Made by a program: the position numbers and the translations under genes. From Chryseobacterium indologenes (GTDB taxonomy: Bacteria > Bacteroidota > Bacteroidia > Flavobacteriales > Weeksellaceae), in the NCBI RefSeq assembly GCF_002025665.1, contig NZ_CP018786.1:496001-560000 (forward strand): DNA of 64,000 nt, given 5' to 3'. Shown piece by piece: positions 43,901-52,371 of this stretch (positions are counted from its first letter, which is position 1; every line of letters begins with the position of its first letter). The notes under the pieces are model-generated. The model was given only the letters and a program-made list of their open reading frames with translations. It did not search any database and was not told where the DNA came from.

Positions 43901-44494
43901 ATGAACATCTACTCATACCATGGGATTCGTCCCATTATAAAACCTTCTGCCTACATTCATCCGCAGGCAGTCATTATCGGGAATGTAGAAATAGGGGAGG
44001 AAGTATATATCGGTCCCAATGCGGTAATCCGCGGCGACTGGGGGAAAATTATCATTAAAGATGGAGCCAATGTACAGGAAAACTGTACCCTTCACGTTTT
44101 CCCGAATATAGAAACTATTCTGGAAGAATCTGCGCACATCGGACATGGAGCGATCATTCACTCAGGACACATTGGAAAAAACTGTCTGATCGGAATGAAT
44201 TCTGTGGTAATGGACAAAGCTTATATCGGTGATGAAAGTATTGTCGGGGCATTAGCTTTTGTACCAGCCAATTTCAGATGTGAACCAAGAAAACTGGTGG
44301 TAGGAAGCCCAGCAAAAATTATCCGTGATGTTTCCGACGAAATGATTCACTGGAAAACAGAAGGAACAAAACTATATCAGGAGCTGGCAAGAGAAGGAAA
44401 AGAAGCTATTCTGCCTTGTGAACCGTTTACAGAATATGTTCAGCAGATTCCAACTAAAATTGTGGATTACAGCATCTGGGATGATATAAAATAA
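43901..44494 (+). CDS. paaY: Gamma-carbonic-anhydrase-like PaaY
   Basis: 198 residues from the ATG at 43901; the longer frame begins in the spacer repeat. Left-handed beta-helix hexapeptide repeats (AVIIGNVEIGEEVYIGPNAV) with zinc histidines in LHVFPN and HIGHGAIIHSGHIG. In the paa pathway PaaY acts as a thioesterase-like housekeeping protein. Confidence 0.9.
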   Translation: MNIYSYHGIRPIIKPSAYIHPQAVIIGNVEIGEEVYIGPNAVIRGDWGKIIIKDGANVQENCTLHVFPNIETILEESAHIGHGAIIHSGHIGKNCLIGMNSVVMDKAYIGDESIVGALAFVPANFRCEPRKLVVGSPAKIIRDVSDEMIHWKTEGTKLYQELAREGKEAILPCEPFTEYVQQIPTKIVDYSIWDDIK

Positions 44495-44512
44495 TAACCA
44501 TTACAATTAAAT

Positions 44513-45340
44513 ATGATTAAAAAAATTGCGCTTGCATGCAGCATAATGTTTGCGGTGGGGTGTACGCTATCAGCACAGACTGTTGATACCAAACCGCTTA
44601 CAATAGGAGAAGTGAGGATCATTAAGTCCAAAACATTAAATGAAGACAGAACGCTGAATATTTATCTTCCACAGGGATATGATAAAACAAAATCATACCC
44701 GGTGATCTATTTATTGGATGGAAGTATGAACGAAGATTTTATTCACGTTACAGGATTAGTACAATTCTTTAATCAGATGTATTCCATGCCGGAAACTATT
44801 GTGGTGGGAGTTGCTAATGTAGACAGAAAAAGAGATTTTACTTTTCATACGGATTTAAAAGACTTACAGAAAGACTATCCTACAACAGGACATTCTGATA
44901 AGTTTATTGCATTTGTTGAAAAAGAATTAAAACCTTACGTGGAAAGTCAGTTTAAAACTACAGACAAATACCTTTTCGGTCAGTCTTTGGGAGGACTTTT
45001 GGCAGCAGAAATCCTTTTAAAAAAACCGGAAATGTTCAATAATTATTTTATCATCAGTCCAAGTTTGTGGTGGGATGATGAAAGCTTACTGAAACAGGCT
45101 GGAACATTACTTTCAAAATCTCCGGATACTAAAAAATTCGTTTATGTTTCCGTAGGGAAAGGAGAACATCCGGTGATGGTAAAAGACGCAGAAGCTTTCT
45201 ATGATGTTTTGAAAAAAGCAGGAAAGAAAAACTGGACATTGGAATATAAAATGATGGAAACAGACAATCACGCAACCATTCTTCACAGAAGTTTATATGA
45301 AGGATTGGTGAAAATGTTTCCCTATCAGGAACCGAAATAA
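44513..45340 (+). CDS. Exported alpha/beta hydrolase (putative esterase, YbbA/IroE-like)
   Basis: 275 residues. The N-terminus is a signal sequence; either Cys in AVGC is lipidated or cleavage follows TLSAQ. Esterase-D-like fold with strand YPVIYLLDGS, nucleophile elbow FGQSLGGLLAAE, aspartate near DAEAFYD, and histidine in DNHATILH. It follows paaY and precedes paaZ, but an exported enzyme has no obvious place in a cytoplasmic pathway. It could release phenylacetate from an ester outside; that is inference. Confidence 0.85.
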   Translation: MIKKIALACSIMFAVGCTLSAQTVDTKPLTIGEVRIIKSKTLNEDRTLNIYLPQGYDKTKSYPVIYLLDGSMNEDFIHVTGLVQFFNQMYSMPETIVVGVANVDRKRDFTFHTDLKDLQKDYPTTGHSDKFIAFVEKELKPYVESQFKTTDKYLFGQSLGGLLAAEILLKKPEMFNNYFIISPSLWWDDESLLKQAGTLLSKSPDTKKFVYVSVGKGEHPVMVKDAEAFYDVLKKAGKKNWTLEYKMMETDNHATILHRSLYEGLVKMFPYQEPK

Positions 45341-45387
45341 TTTTAACTGAAAGAATAAACTTATCTAAGCAAAAAGTAAAAAACTAT

Positions 45388-47883
45388 ATGGAAAAGTTAA
45401 AAAACTATATCTACGGACAATGGGTAGAAGGTACCGGAAGCGGAGTTCCCTTGTACAATGCCGTTACAGGAGAGCAGGTAGCTGTTTCCGATACAGAAGG
45501 ACTTAATTTTGAACAGGCTCTTGACTACGGAAGAACCGTAGGATATAAAAACCTTTCTTCAATGACTTTCTACGACCGTGGAGAAATGCTGAAAAAAGTA
45601 GCTCTTTATCTGTTAGAAAGAAAGAAAAAATATTACGATTTATCATACAAAACAGGAGCTACACACGTTGATTCTTGGGTGGATATTGAAGGAGGTTTCG
45701 GAACTTTCTTTACTTATTCGGGATTGGCAAAAAGAATGCTTCCGAATACTTCATTTTGGGTAGATGGAGACACTCAGAAGATTTCGGCTAACGGAACTTT
45801 CTTAGGAACTCATATTTTAACACCTAGTGAAGGAGTTTCTGTACAGATTAACGCTTATAACTTTCCAGTTTGGGGAATGTTGGAAAAACTTTCTACCTCG
45901 TTATTAGCAGGTGTCCCTTCTATTGTAAAACCATCTCCTTTTGGATCTTACCTTACCAATGCGGTATTTCAGGATATGATTGAAAGTGGAGTATTGCCTG
46001 AAGGAGCTGTGCAGTTAGTGTGCGGAGAACCGGGAAATATCTTGGATTATGTACAGGATGGAGATTCTGTATTGTTCACAGGTTCAGCCAATACAGGAAG
46101 AAAATTAAAATCACTTCCATCTATTGCAGGAAATGCCGTGCGTTTCAATATGGAAGCAGATTCCCTGAACTGTTCAATTCTTGGATTGGAAGCAAAACCG
46201 GGAACACCTGAATTCGATCTATTCATCAAAGAAGTTCGTAACGAAATGACGACAAAAGCAGGACAGAAGTGTACTGCAATAAGAAGAATCATTGTTCCTG
46301 AGCACTTAATTGGTGACGTTCAGAATGCTTTGTCTAAAGCGTTGGATCAAACAAAAATCGGAAACCCATTAAGCAGAGAAACCAAAATGGGATCTTTAGT
46401 AGGAAGACAGCAGTATGAAGAAGTTCTGAGAAAAGTAAATATTTTAAAATCAGAAACAGAACTTGTTTATGATGGAAAACACGAACTGGTAGATGCTAAC
46501 TATGAAAATGGAGCATTTATGAGTCCGAAATTATTCCTGAATGACAAGCCTTTCGAAAAAAATATTTCTCACGATGTAGAAGCTTTCGGGCCGGTATCTA
46601 CATTAATGCCGTATAAAGATGCTGAAGAAGCAGCTGCACTGGCAAAAAGAGGAAAAGGAAGTCTGGTAGGATCTATCATTTCTCATGACGAGAACTTTAT
46701 CGCAGAAACTTCCTGGAAAATGGCTTCCCAGCACGGAAGAATCTTTGTTCTGAACAGAGATAATGCCAAGGAAAGTACCGGTCATGGTTCACCGCTTCCG
46801 ACATTAATGCACGGAGGCCCTGGTAGAGCAGGTGGCGGAGAGGAAATGGGCGGACTGAGCGGTCTTCACTTCTTCCTGCAGAAAACAGCCATTCAGGGAT
46901 CACCGGATGTGCTTAAAGCAATTACTAAGATCTACCAGCAGGGAGCAGAGAAAAAATTCTCAGACAAACATCCTTTCCAGAAGTATTTTGAAGAAGTAGA
47001 AGTGGGAGACTCTTTAGAAACAGCAGGAAGAACAGTTACCGATGCAGATATCGTCAACTTCTCCAATGTTTCATGGGATCACTTCTATGCCCATACAGAT
47101 GCTACAAGCTTAACAGGTACAATCTTTGATAAAACTGTTGCTCACGGATATTTCATTCTTTCAGCAGCAGCGGGATTATTCGTTTCAGGGAAAAAAGGAC
47201 CTGTTATTGCCAATTATGGATTGGAAGACTGTAGTTTCTTCAAGCCTGTTTATGCAGGTGATACCATCACTGTTTATTTAACAGCCAAAGAAAAGATCAA
47301 CAGAGGAGTAAAAGGAAGAAACATTCCTTCCGGTGTTGTAAAATGGCTGGTTGAAGTAGTGAATCAAAGAGATGAGATCGTTTGTGTGGCCACAATTTTA
47401 ACATTGGTAGCAAAACAATCTCCTTTCATCGATCTGAATGTGAAAAATGTTCAGAAAATAGTAAACGGTTTAACGGAAAGTACACCAGCACTTTGGGGCA
47501 AAATGTCTCCTCAGCAGATGATAGAACATCTTGAGCAGGCGGTATTGGTAAGTTTCGGAGAACCTGAAGCCGAAAAATGTTTCACTCCTGAAGAAAACCT
47601 TGAAAAATGGCAGGATTCTCTTTACAACCACAGAGCAATGCCAAAAGAATTTACAGCTCCATTCCTTCCACAGGATGGCTCCCTTCCGGAACCAACGCAC
47701 AAAAATCTGGAAGCTGCAAAATTATCATTCATGGATAACCTGAAGAAATTTGTAATCTATTACAAAGAAAATCCACAGGCAGAACACATGAATTACGTTT
47801 TCGGAAAACTGAATAAAGAAATGTGGGAACTGATGCATAAAAAGCATTTTACGCACCACTTCCAACAGTTTGGATTGATTTAA
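45388..47883 (+). CDS. paaZ: PaaZ ring-opening bifunctional enzyme fused to a DUF1569-like domain
   Basis: Oxepin-CoA hydrolase and aldehyde dehydrogenase. Residues 1-520: ALDH with INAYNFPVWG, the VLFTGSANTGRK stretch, glutamate in FNMEADSLN and nucleophile in GQKCTAIRR. Residues about 530-680: MaoC-type hydratase with VSWDHFYAHTD and GTIFDKTVAHGYF. E. coli PaaZ ends near 681; here about 150 more residues follow, with ALWGKMSPQQMIEHLEQAV and KKHFTHHFQQFG, the start and end signatures of DinB-like DUF1569 domains, whose histidines may bind metal. Last paa gene. Confidence 0.93.
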   Translation: MEKLKNYIYGQWVEGTGSGVPLYNAVTGEQVAVSDTEGLNFEQALDYGRTVGYKNLSSMTFYDRGEMLKKVALYLLERKKKYYDLSYKTGATHVDSWVDIEGGFGTFFTYSGLAKRMLPNTSFWVDGDTQKISANGTFLGTHILTPSEGVSVQINAYNFPVWGMLEKLSTSLLAGVPSIVKPSPFGSYLTNAVFQDMIESGVLPEGAVQLVCGEPGNILDYVQDGDSVLFTGSANTGRKLKSLPSIAGNAVRFNMEADSLNCSILGLEAKPGTPEFDLFIKEVRNEMTTKAGQKCTAIRRIIVPEHLIGDVQNALSKALDQTKIGNPLSRETKMGSLVGRQQYEEVLRKVNILKSETELVYDGKHELVDANYENGAFMSPKLFLNDKPFEKNISHDVEAFGPVSTLMPYKDAEEAAALAKRGKGSLVGSIISHDENFIAETSWKMASQHGRIFVLNRDNAKESTGHGSPLPTLMHGGPGRAGGGEEMGGLSGLHFFLQKTAIQGSPDVLKAITKIYQQGAEKKFSDKHPFQKYFEEVEVGDSLETAGRTVTDADIVNFSNVSWDHFYAHTDATSLTGTIFDKTVAHGYFILSAAAGLFVSGKKGPVIANYGLEDCSFFKPVYAGDTITVYLTAKEKINRGVKGRNIPSGVVKWLVEVVNQRDEIVCVATILTLVAKQSPFIDLNVKNVQKIVNGLTESTPALWGKMSPQQMIEHLEQAVLVSFGEPEAEKCFTPEENLEKWQDSLYNHRAMPKEFTAPFLPQDGSLPEPTHKNLEAAKLSFMDNLKKFVIYYKENPQAEHMNYVFGKLNKEMWELMHKKHFTHHFQQFGLI

Positions 47884-47906
47884 TTCAAAATAAAATATAA
47901 ATTTAT

Positions 47907-47942
47907 AGTCCCTTTCAGTATAAACTGAAAGGGACTTTTTAA
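47907..47942 (+). terminator. Terminator of the paa cluster
   Basis: AGTCCCTTTCAGT and ACTGAAAGGGACT, a perfect 13-bp stem with a 4-nt loop and T run, 24 bp after paaZ. Confidence 0.93.
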
Positions 47943-48002
47943 TACTTCATGTCAAGGTTTGAAACCTTAATATGGTAAGAGAATCAGAAATATTTTTTAA
48001 TC

Positions 48003-48728
48003 ATGAAATCTTTAAAAACCCCTTTTAATATTGCCTTCTGGACTTTCTTAATTTTATTTCTTTTTTCCTGTTCGGGAAGTCATAAACCGGATAAAGAAGG
48101 CTATTTTTCTGAAGAGAAATTTGTAGATAGTTTACATGCTGGAGTAAAAGGAAAAACTAAAGTTGAGTTTGAGAAATTCAGGCATACAGGTAACGGAGAT
48201 GTATTTGTATCAATTAATTTTTATAAATCGGAAAAGAAGTGGGTAAAAGGTGAGAAAACGGATGTTGACATCTGGCGACTGACCAACAGTTTTAAATTTG
48301 ATAAAGATGGAATATCTGATATGGATGTTCAAATTGGTGATTTCAATAACGACGGATTTAATGATATAACCTATCAGAGTGCTATCGCTGGAAGAGGGGG
48401 AAATATAGTGATGACATTATTTGTTTATAATCCTGGGAATAAAGATTTCATCCACATCAAAAATTCTGAATCTTATCCGAATTTAACTTACAACGCAAAA
48501 TTAGATTGTATTAATTCACTCATTTTAACTGGCTCTACAACAACCGTATTTCTAAAAATTAAAAAAGATTCTCTGCAAGAATTTGCCAGAGTGGATGTTT
48601 CAGATAAAATAATAGTAGAAGAAAAAGATTCTACAGGAAAGTTTAAAATTATTGAAGAAAAACCATTCAAAGGAAATGATGAAGATTTTTATAATGCTTT
48701 TAAAAATTACAAACCTTTAGAATATTAA
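48003..48728 (+). CDS. Lipoprotein of unknown function with FG-GAP-like calcium motif
   Basis: 241 residues. Lipobox LFLFSC near residue 24. The segment DVQIGDFNNDGFNDITYQSA reads like one FG-GAP/VCBS repeat with a Ca-binding DxNxDGxxD loop. No enzyme motif. Monocistronic between the paa terminator and the GG-leader peptide. Confidence 0.78.
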   Translation: MKSLKTPFNIAFWTFLILFLFSCSGSHKPDKEGYFSEEKFVDSLHAGVKGKTKVEFEKFRHTGNGDVFVSINFYKSEKKWVKGEKTDVDIWRLTNSFKFDKDGISDMDVQIGDFNNDGFNDITYQSAIAGRGGNIVMTLFVYNPGNKDFIHIKNSESYPNLTYNAKLDCINSLILTGSTTTVFLKIKKDSLQEFARVDVSDKIIVEEKDSTGKFKIIEEKPFKGNDEDFYNAFKNYKPLEY

Positions 48729-48848
48729 TAATATCTATAAATGTTCATAATTTCAATTAGTTATACTTTTTATTTGAAAAATTATTAACTTTAATAGGCA
48801 AAATCCGAAAAGCATATAGAGTAGGAGAGAATATCAAAACAAACCACT

Positions 48849-49010
48849 ATGAAAAACTTAAAAAAACTTTCAAGACATGAGTTGAGATCTCTTAAAGGCT
48901 CCGGACCAAACTGGTCTTGTGTCCTTAATCCTTGCCCTCCCGGAAGCTGTTGTCTTCCTGGAAGATGGCCTGATATTGCAAGAGCATGTTATATATGTGC
49001 TGATTCTTAG
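48849..49010 (+). CDS. Bacteriocin-like peptide with GG-type leader, six cysteines (second copy)
   Basis: 53 residues, MKNLKKLSRHELRSLKGSG leader followed by a core with Cys at 24, 29, 34, 35, 47 and 50. CPPGSCC matches CPQGLCC at the same residue numbers (29-35) in the peptide at 29141. The leader is the LSRxELxxLKG type seen in Chryseobacterium bacteriocin-like peptides; the glycine pair is G-S-G here. No transporter nearby. Its own terminator follows. Confidence 0.78.
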   Translation: MKNLKKLSRHELRSLKGSGPNWSCVLNPCPPGSCCLPGRWPDIARACYICADS

Positions 49011-49033
49011 ATTTTTTTCACTTAAAACAATAC

Positions 49034-49073
49034 ATAAAGCTGCAGCTCCCATGGTTTGCAGCTTTATTTTTAT
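49034..49073 (+). terminator. Terminator of the second GG-leader peptide gene
   Basis: ATAAAGCTGCA and TGCAGCTTTAT with a 12-nt loop, followed by TTTTAT. Confidence 0.85.
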
Positions 49074-49164
49074 AATCTTGTGTTAAAAATTCTTTCCTGT
49101 TTGATGCCTTTAGATTTATTCATTATTTTCAAACTTTAAATCAACTCAAAAAAATATAGAAATA

Positions 49165-49935
49165 ATGAACGAAAGCTGGATGCAAAAATGGGAAGAAGTG
49201 AAAAATATTCTGGTTTGTCCTGCAGATCTGGAAGCGTATTTTAATTCTGATGAAATTCTGGGGCAGAAAATGGAAGTGATGGAAATCGGAAATGTTTCTC
49301 TTCCTTCCGGAAAAGTGGTGGTAAGAGATCCGCTGGTGTCTCTAAATGCCAATCAATCACCTTATTTTATTCAGGCTCCGAAAGGAAATTTTCCTGTAAC
49401 TATTGCTGTAGTAAAATCTGAAGATTGGGGAGACAGATATGCCGTAGTAAAAGTTGAATTTACTAAAGAAAAGCCCGTTGTTTATAGAGAAGCCTTAGTT
49501 GGAATAGAAGAGTTAGAAGGAGTCACTGAAGATGATTTTTTGGGTTTTGAGGTAGATGCTGGTTTAGGTTGTATTGCGGATAAAGAAGTACTTCCTTTTG
49601 TAGATCAATTTATTGATGAAATAAATGTCGACAATATTTATGATGATTATTTTGCCGGGCTTTTTTCACAAAGCTATAAAGATTATCCCAACAATCAGAG
49701 AGAAGCAGGAGACTGGATCAATTGGATGATTCCTGATACCAGCTATCAGATTCCGATGTTTGCAAGTGGTTTTGGCGACGGTAGTTATCCTGTTTATTTT
49801 GCTTATGATAATAACGGAGAGATCTGTGGTTTATACATTCAATTTATTGATATTGAGTTGGCTTTAAGTGAAGAAGATGAAGATGAGGATCTTGACGATG
49901 ATCAACCTGAAAACTTTATTTTTTCTAAAAACTAA
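49165..49935 (+). CDS. DUF4241 domain protein
   Basis: 256 residues, no export signal. DUF4241 character: EIGNVSLPSGKVVVRDPLVS, then GNFPVTIAVV, GFEVDAGLGCIADKEV and the C-terminal MFASGFGDGSYPVYFAYD with a highly acidic tail (EEDEDEDLDDDQ). No molecular function is established. It is 2 bp ahead of the SMUG2-like gene, so the two are co-expressed. Confidence 0.85.
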   Translation: MNESWMQKWEEVKNILVCPADLEAYFNSDEILGQKMEVMEIGNVSLPSGKVVVRDPLVSLNANQSPYFIQAPKGNFPVTIAVVKSEDWGDRYAVVKVEFTKEKPVVYREALVGIEELEGVTEDDFLGFEVDAGLGCIADKEVLPFVDQFIDEINVDNIYDDYFAGLFSQSYKDYPNNQREAGDWINWMIPDTSYQIPMFASGFGDGSYPVYFAYDNNGEICGLYIQFIDIELALSEEDEDEDLDDDQPENFIFSKN

Positions 49936-49937
49936 AT

Positions 49938-50624
49938 ATGAATACAACTTTTGCAGACCATGTTATTACGTTCAATGAAAGTCTGAACTATACTGGAAAT
50001 TTACCTGAAGGTTTTGATGTTCTGAATCCGTATCTGGAAAACCCTGAAACATTAATGGTAATGCAGAAGTTTTATCATAAATATTACAATGATTCATCTC
50101 GAAGAAAATTTATTATTGGAATCAATCCCAGCCGTCATGGCGCTGGAGTAACAGGAGTTCCGTTTACCGATACCAAAAGATTGGAAAGTGTCTGCGGAAT
50201 CAAAATGGAATCTGCCCATACCCATGAAATTTCTTCCGTGTTTATGTATGACATGATGGAAAGCTATGGTGGAGCTGATCTTTTTTATAAAGATATTTAT
50301 ATCAATTCTCCATTTCCGTTGGCTATTGTAAGGAAAACAAAAAACGGATGGCTGAATGCTAATTACTATGATGATAAAAGACTCTTTGAAGCGGTAAAAG
50401 ACTTTATGGTCGAATCTCTGAAGAAGCATATCAGTCTTACTCTCGATACATCAGAGGTTTTTATTCTGGGTAAGAAGAATGCCGATTTTATTTCAAAATT
50501 AAATAAAGAAGCAAAATTGTTTGATAAAATGACAGTGCTGGAACATCCAAGATATATCCAACAGTACAAATTAAAAGAAAAACAGCTTTATATAGACAAG
50601 TACATTTTAGCTTTGCAGAAATGA
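49938..50624 (+). CDS. SMUG2-family uracil-DNA glycosylase-like protein
   Basis: 228 residues. The active-site motif FIIGINPSRHGAGVTGVPFT follows the GINPGxxGAGxTGVPFTD pattern of SMUG2 family proteins, and the second motif is LEHPRYIQQY near the C-terminus. Base-excision repair of deaminated bases is the likely role. It forms a pair with the DUF4241 gene. Confidence 0.87.
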   Translation: MNTTFADHVITFNESLNYTGNLPEGFDVLNPYLENPETLMVMQKFYHKYYNDSSRRKFIIGINPSRHGAGVTGVPFTDTKRLESVCGIKMESAHTHEISSVFMYDMMESYGGADLFYKDIYINSPFPLAIVRKTKNGWLNANYYDDKRLFEAVKDFMVESLKKHISLTLDTSEVFILGKKNADFISKLNKEAKLFDKMTVLEHPRYIQQYKLKEKQLYIDKYILALQK

Positions 50625-50653
50625 CAAAATCCCTTCGTCGAAAGGGATTTGTC
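50623..50653 (+). terminator. Hairpin at the end of the SMUG2-like gene
   Basis: GACAAAATCCCTT and AAAGGGATTTGTC, a stem overlapping the stop codon; the T run is weak, so termination efficiency is uncertain. Confidence 0.5.
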
Positions 50654-50706
50654 ATTCATGAATTAGAATCTTTATGGGAATATGGAACTTGTGAAATTTC
50701 TTACGA

Positions 50707-51528
50707 TTAGTTTTTAATGACTTTGGTAGATTCTGTAGCTGTTTTAATAATGTAAACTCCTTTTGGAAGCTCTGAAATATTGATTTCATTATTCCCCTTT
50801 TGAGTTTGTATAGTTTTCAGCATTTTACCATCCAGACCATAAATTTTAGCCTCACTGGCTTTTTCTGTAGTAATAGAAATAGGCCCGTGGGTCGGATTAG
50901 GATAAACAGTCAAGTCTTTTTTAATGCTTTTAGCTTCCGAAGTACCCAATACCAGATTACTGTCTTTTACCCAGGTGAAAGCATCCAAACCTACATATCG
51001 GAAAGCTCCGTTTGCGGTGATTTGTAACTCATCAATCACAATGTTTGAGTAGTTCTGACCATTTAAGTTGGTAAGATCAATTAAGGTGTATCCATTTGTA
51101 CTTCCTAAGCTGGTTGCAAATCCGGTAGTTTTTATTTGGGAGAATTTTGTTACTCCGCTTAATTTTCCGGTTATAGTCAGATTTCCTGTTACATTCAGAT
51201 CCAGGTTCAATGCAGAAAGATACATCCAGAATCTGTTTACTTTAAATAAATTAGAAGTAGTTTTTATACTGAATGATGGCGGAGATTGAGTATCGTTGGA
51301 ATTATCAATGTATCTGTTATCATTAGCTGTTCCGCTCCAGCCAGTTCCCGGGAAATTCCCCTGAATATCAAAAACACTTACATGTGAAATGATATTGAAA
51401 ATGACTCCATTATCGGTGAAGCTTGTACTCCCGTTCGATTCTGTCTCAAATTGTTCCGTACTGGTCTGCCCGAATGAGAAAATTGAAATGAGCAGACTAC
51501 AGATTGTTAAAAAAGTAGTGCTTTTCAT
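50707..51528 (-). CDS. T9SS-exported protein with type A C-terminal sorting domain
   Basis: 273 residues. A signal peptide (FLTICSLLISIFSFGQ) precedes a beta-rich passenger at about 20-190 and the Por-secretion C-terminal domain at 200-273 (VYPNPTHGPISI, KIYGLDGKMLKTI, LPKGVYIIKTATESTKVIKN). It is secreted through the type IX system. The passenger resembles no enzyme I know; its strands with WMYLSALNLDL and ITGKLSG suggest a binding module. Confidence 0.9.
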   Translation of the reverse strand: MKSTTFLTICSLLISIFSFGQTSTEQFETESNGSTSFTDNGVIFNIISHVSVFDIQGNFPGTGWSGTANDNRYIDNSNDTQSPPSFSIKTTSNLFKVNRFWMYLSALNLDLNVTGNLTITGKLSGVTKFSQIKTTGFATSLGSTNGYTLIDLTNLNGQNYSNIVIDELQITANGAFRYVGLDAFTWVKDSNLVLGTSEAKSIKKDLTVYPNPTHGPISITTEKASEAKIYGLDGKMLKTIQTQKGNNEINISELPKGVYIIKTATESTKVIKN

Positions 51529-51564
51529 GATTTTTGTTTTAAATGTTAGGTTATTGTATAGATA

Positions 51565-52116
51565 TTAATCTCTTGGAGGATAAATACCTTCAACACAAAT
51601 GATATAATTTAAACCTAGATAAGGTGGCATATTATTCACAGGCAGATTTTGTCCTATGAAGGCAATGCTTTGATTATTAATAATCGTGTCAGGGTTAGCA
51701 TCATTCACAAAACTTGGTACAGCATTGAAATCTCTTCCCACTTGTGTACCTGAGATGGCAATTGTTGAAGTGGCCGTAGGAGTAGATGAATTAGCATTCT
51801 TATTTGCTACCTTAAGCTGAAATCCTGCACCTAGACTTGGAAGGTTGGATGCTAAAAGTGTATTTTGTGTAGTTCCGGACACCACTCCCAAAGGATAAAA
51901 TTGGTTCGCATTTACATTCCCTGCACCTAAAGCCATACGTCCTTTTAAGTTGGGGAGAGCAAACGTAGTAATACCGTCTCCACCATAAGTTGTTCCTAAA
52001 ATAGAGAATAAGGCAGAATTTCTTGAAATGCTTATTAGACTTCCGTCGCAAAACATCCAGCCTCTAGGTGCGAAATTTCCTGCAAATAATTTTACAATTC
52101 CAATGTACTCTTCCAT
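51565..52116 (-). CDS. Tail-collar domain (microcystin-dependent-like) protein
   Basis: 183 residues. The collar motif IKLFAGNFAPRGWMFCDGSL followed by LFSILGTTYGGDG and FALPNLKGRMALGAG is the phage tail-collar/MdpB signature. The gene stands alone without other tail genes. Such proteins occur in threes in many Bacteroidetes; here there is one. 36 bp upstream of the T9SS gene on the same strand. Confidence 0.9.
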   Translation of the reverse strand: MEEYIGIVKLFAGNFAPRGWMFCDGSLISISRNSALFSILGTTYGGDGITTFALPNLKGRMALGAGNVNANQFYPLGVVSGTTQNTLLASNLPSLGAGFQLKVANKNANSSTPTATSTIAISGTQVGRDFNAVPSFVNDANPDTIINNQSIAFIGQNLPVNNMPPYLGLNYIICVEGIYPPRD

Positions 52117-52342
52117 GATGATATTTTTTTAGTTTTTAGATTTCTTACTCTTTTACAGGCTTTTCAGAATCCGCCTTTTGATTATTTATTCTCAGTTCAA
52201 AGGAACGATTAATAGTAGGGTGGTGCTAGAGTAGAAAATACCAAATTAAAAACTCCGTATTTCTACGTAATAGATGTTGTGAGATATGCGGGTTTAAAAA
52301 GAAAATTTATACTTTAAGTTTCTCTGAACGAGCTGTATTTCG

Positions 52343-52350
52343 TATTTTTG
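52343..52350 (+). promoter_or_regulatory. Putative -7 promoter element
   Basis: TATTTTTG (TAnnTTTG), 21 bp before the enoyl-CoA hydratase ATG. Confidence 0.5.
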
Positions 52351-52371
52351 TAAGAATCCAATAAAATAAAA

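Noticed and set aside
51565..52116. Prophage remnant
   Set aside because: Only a tail-collar gene; no integrase, capsid, tail or lysis genes in the window.
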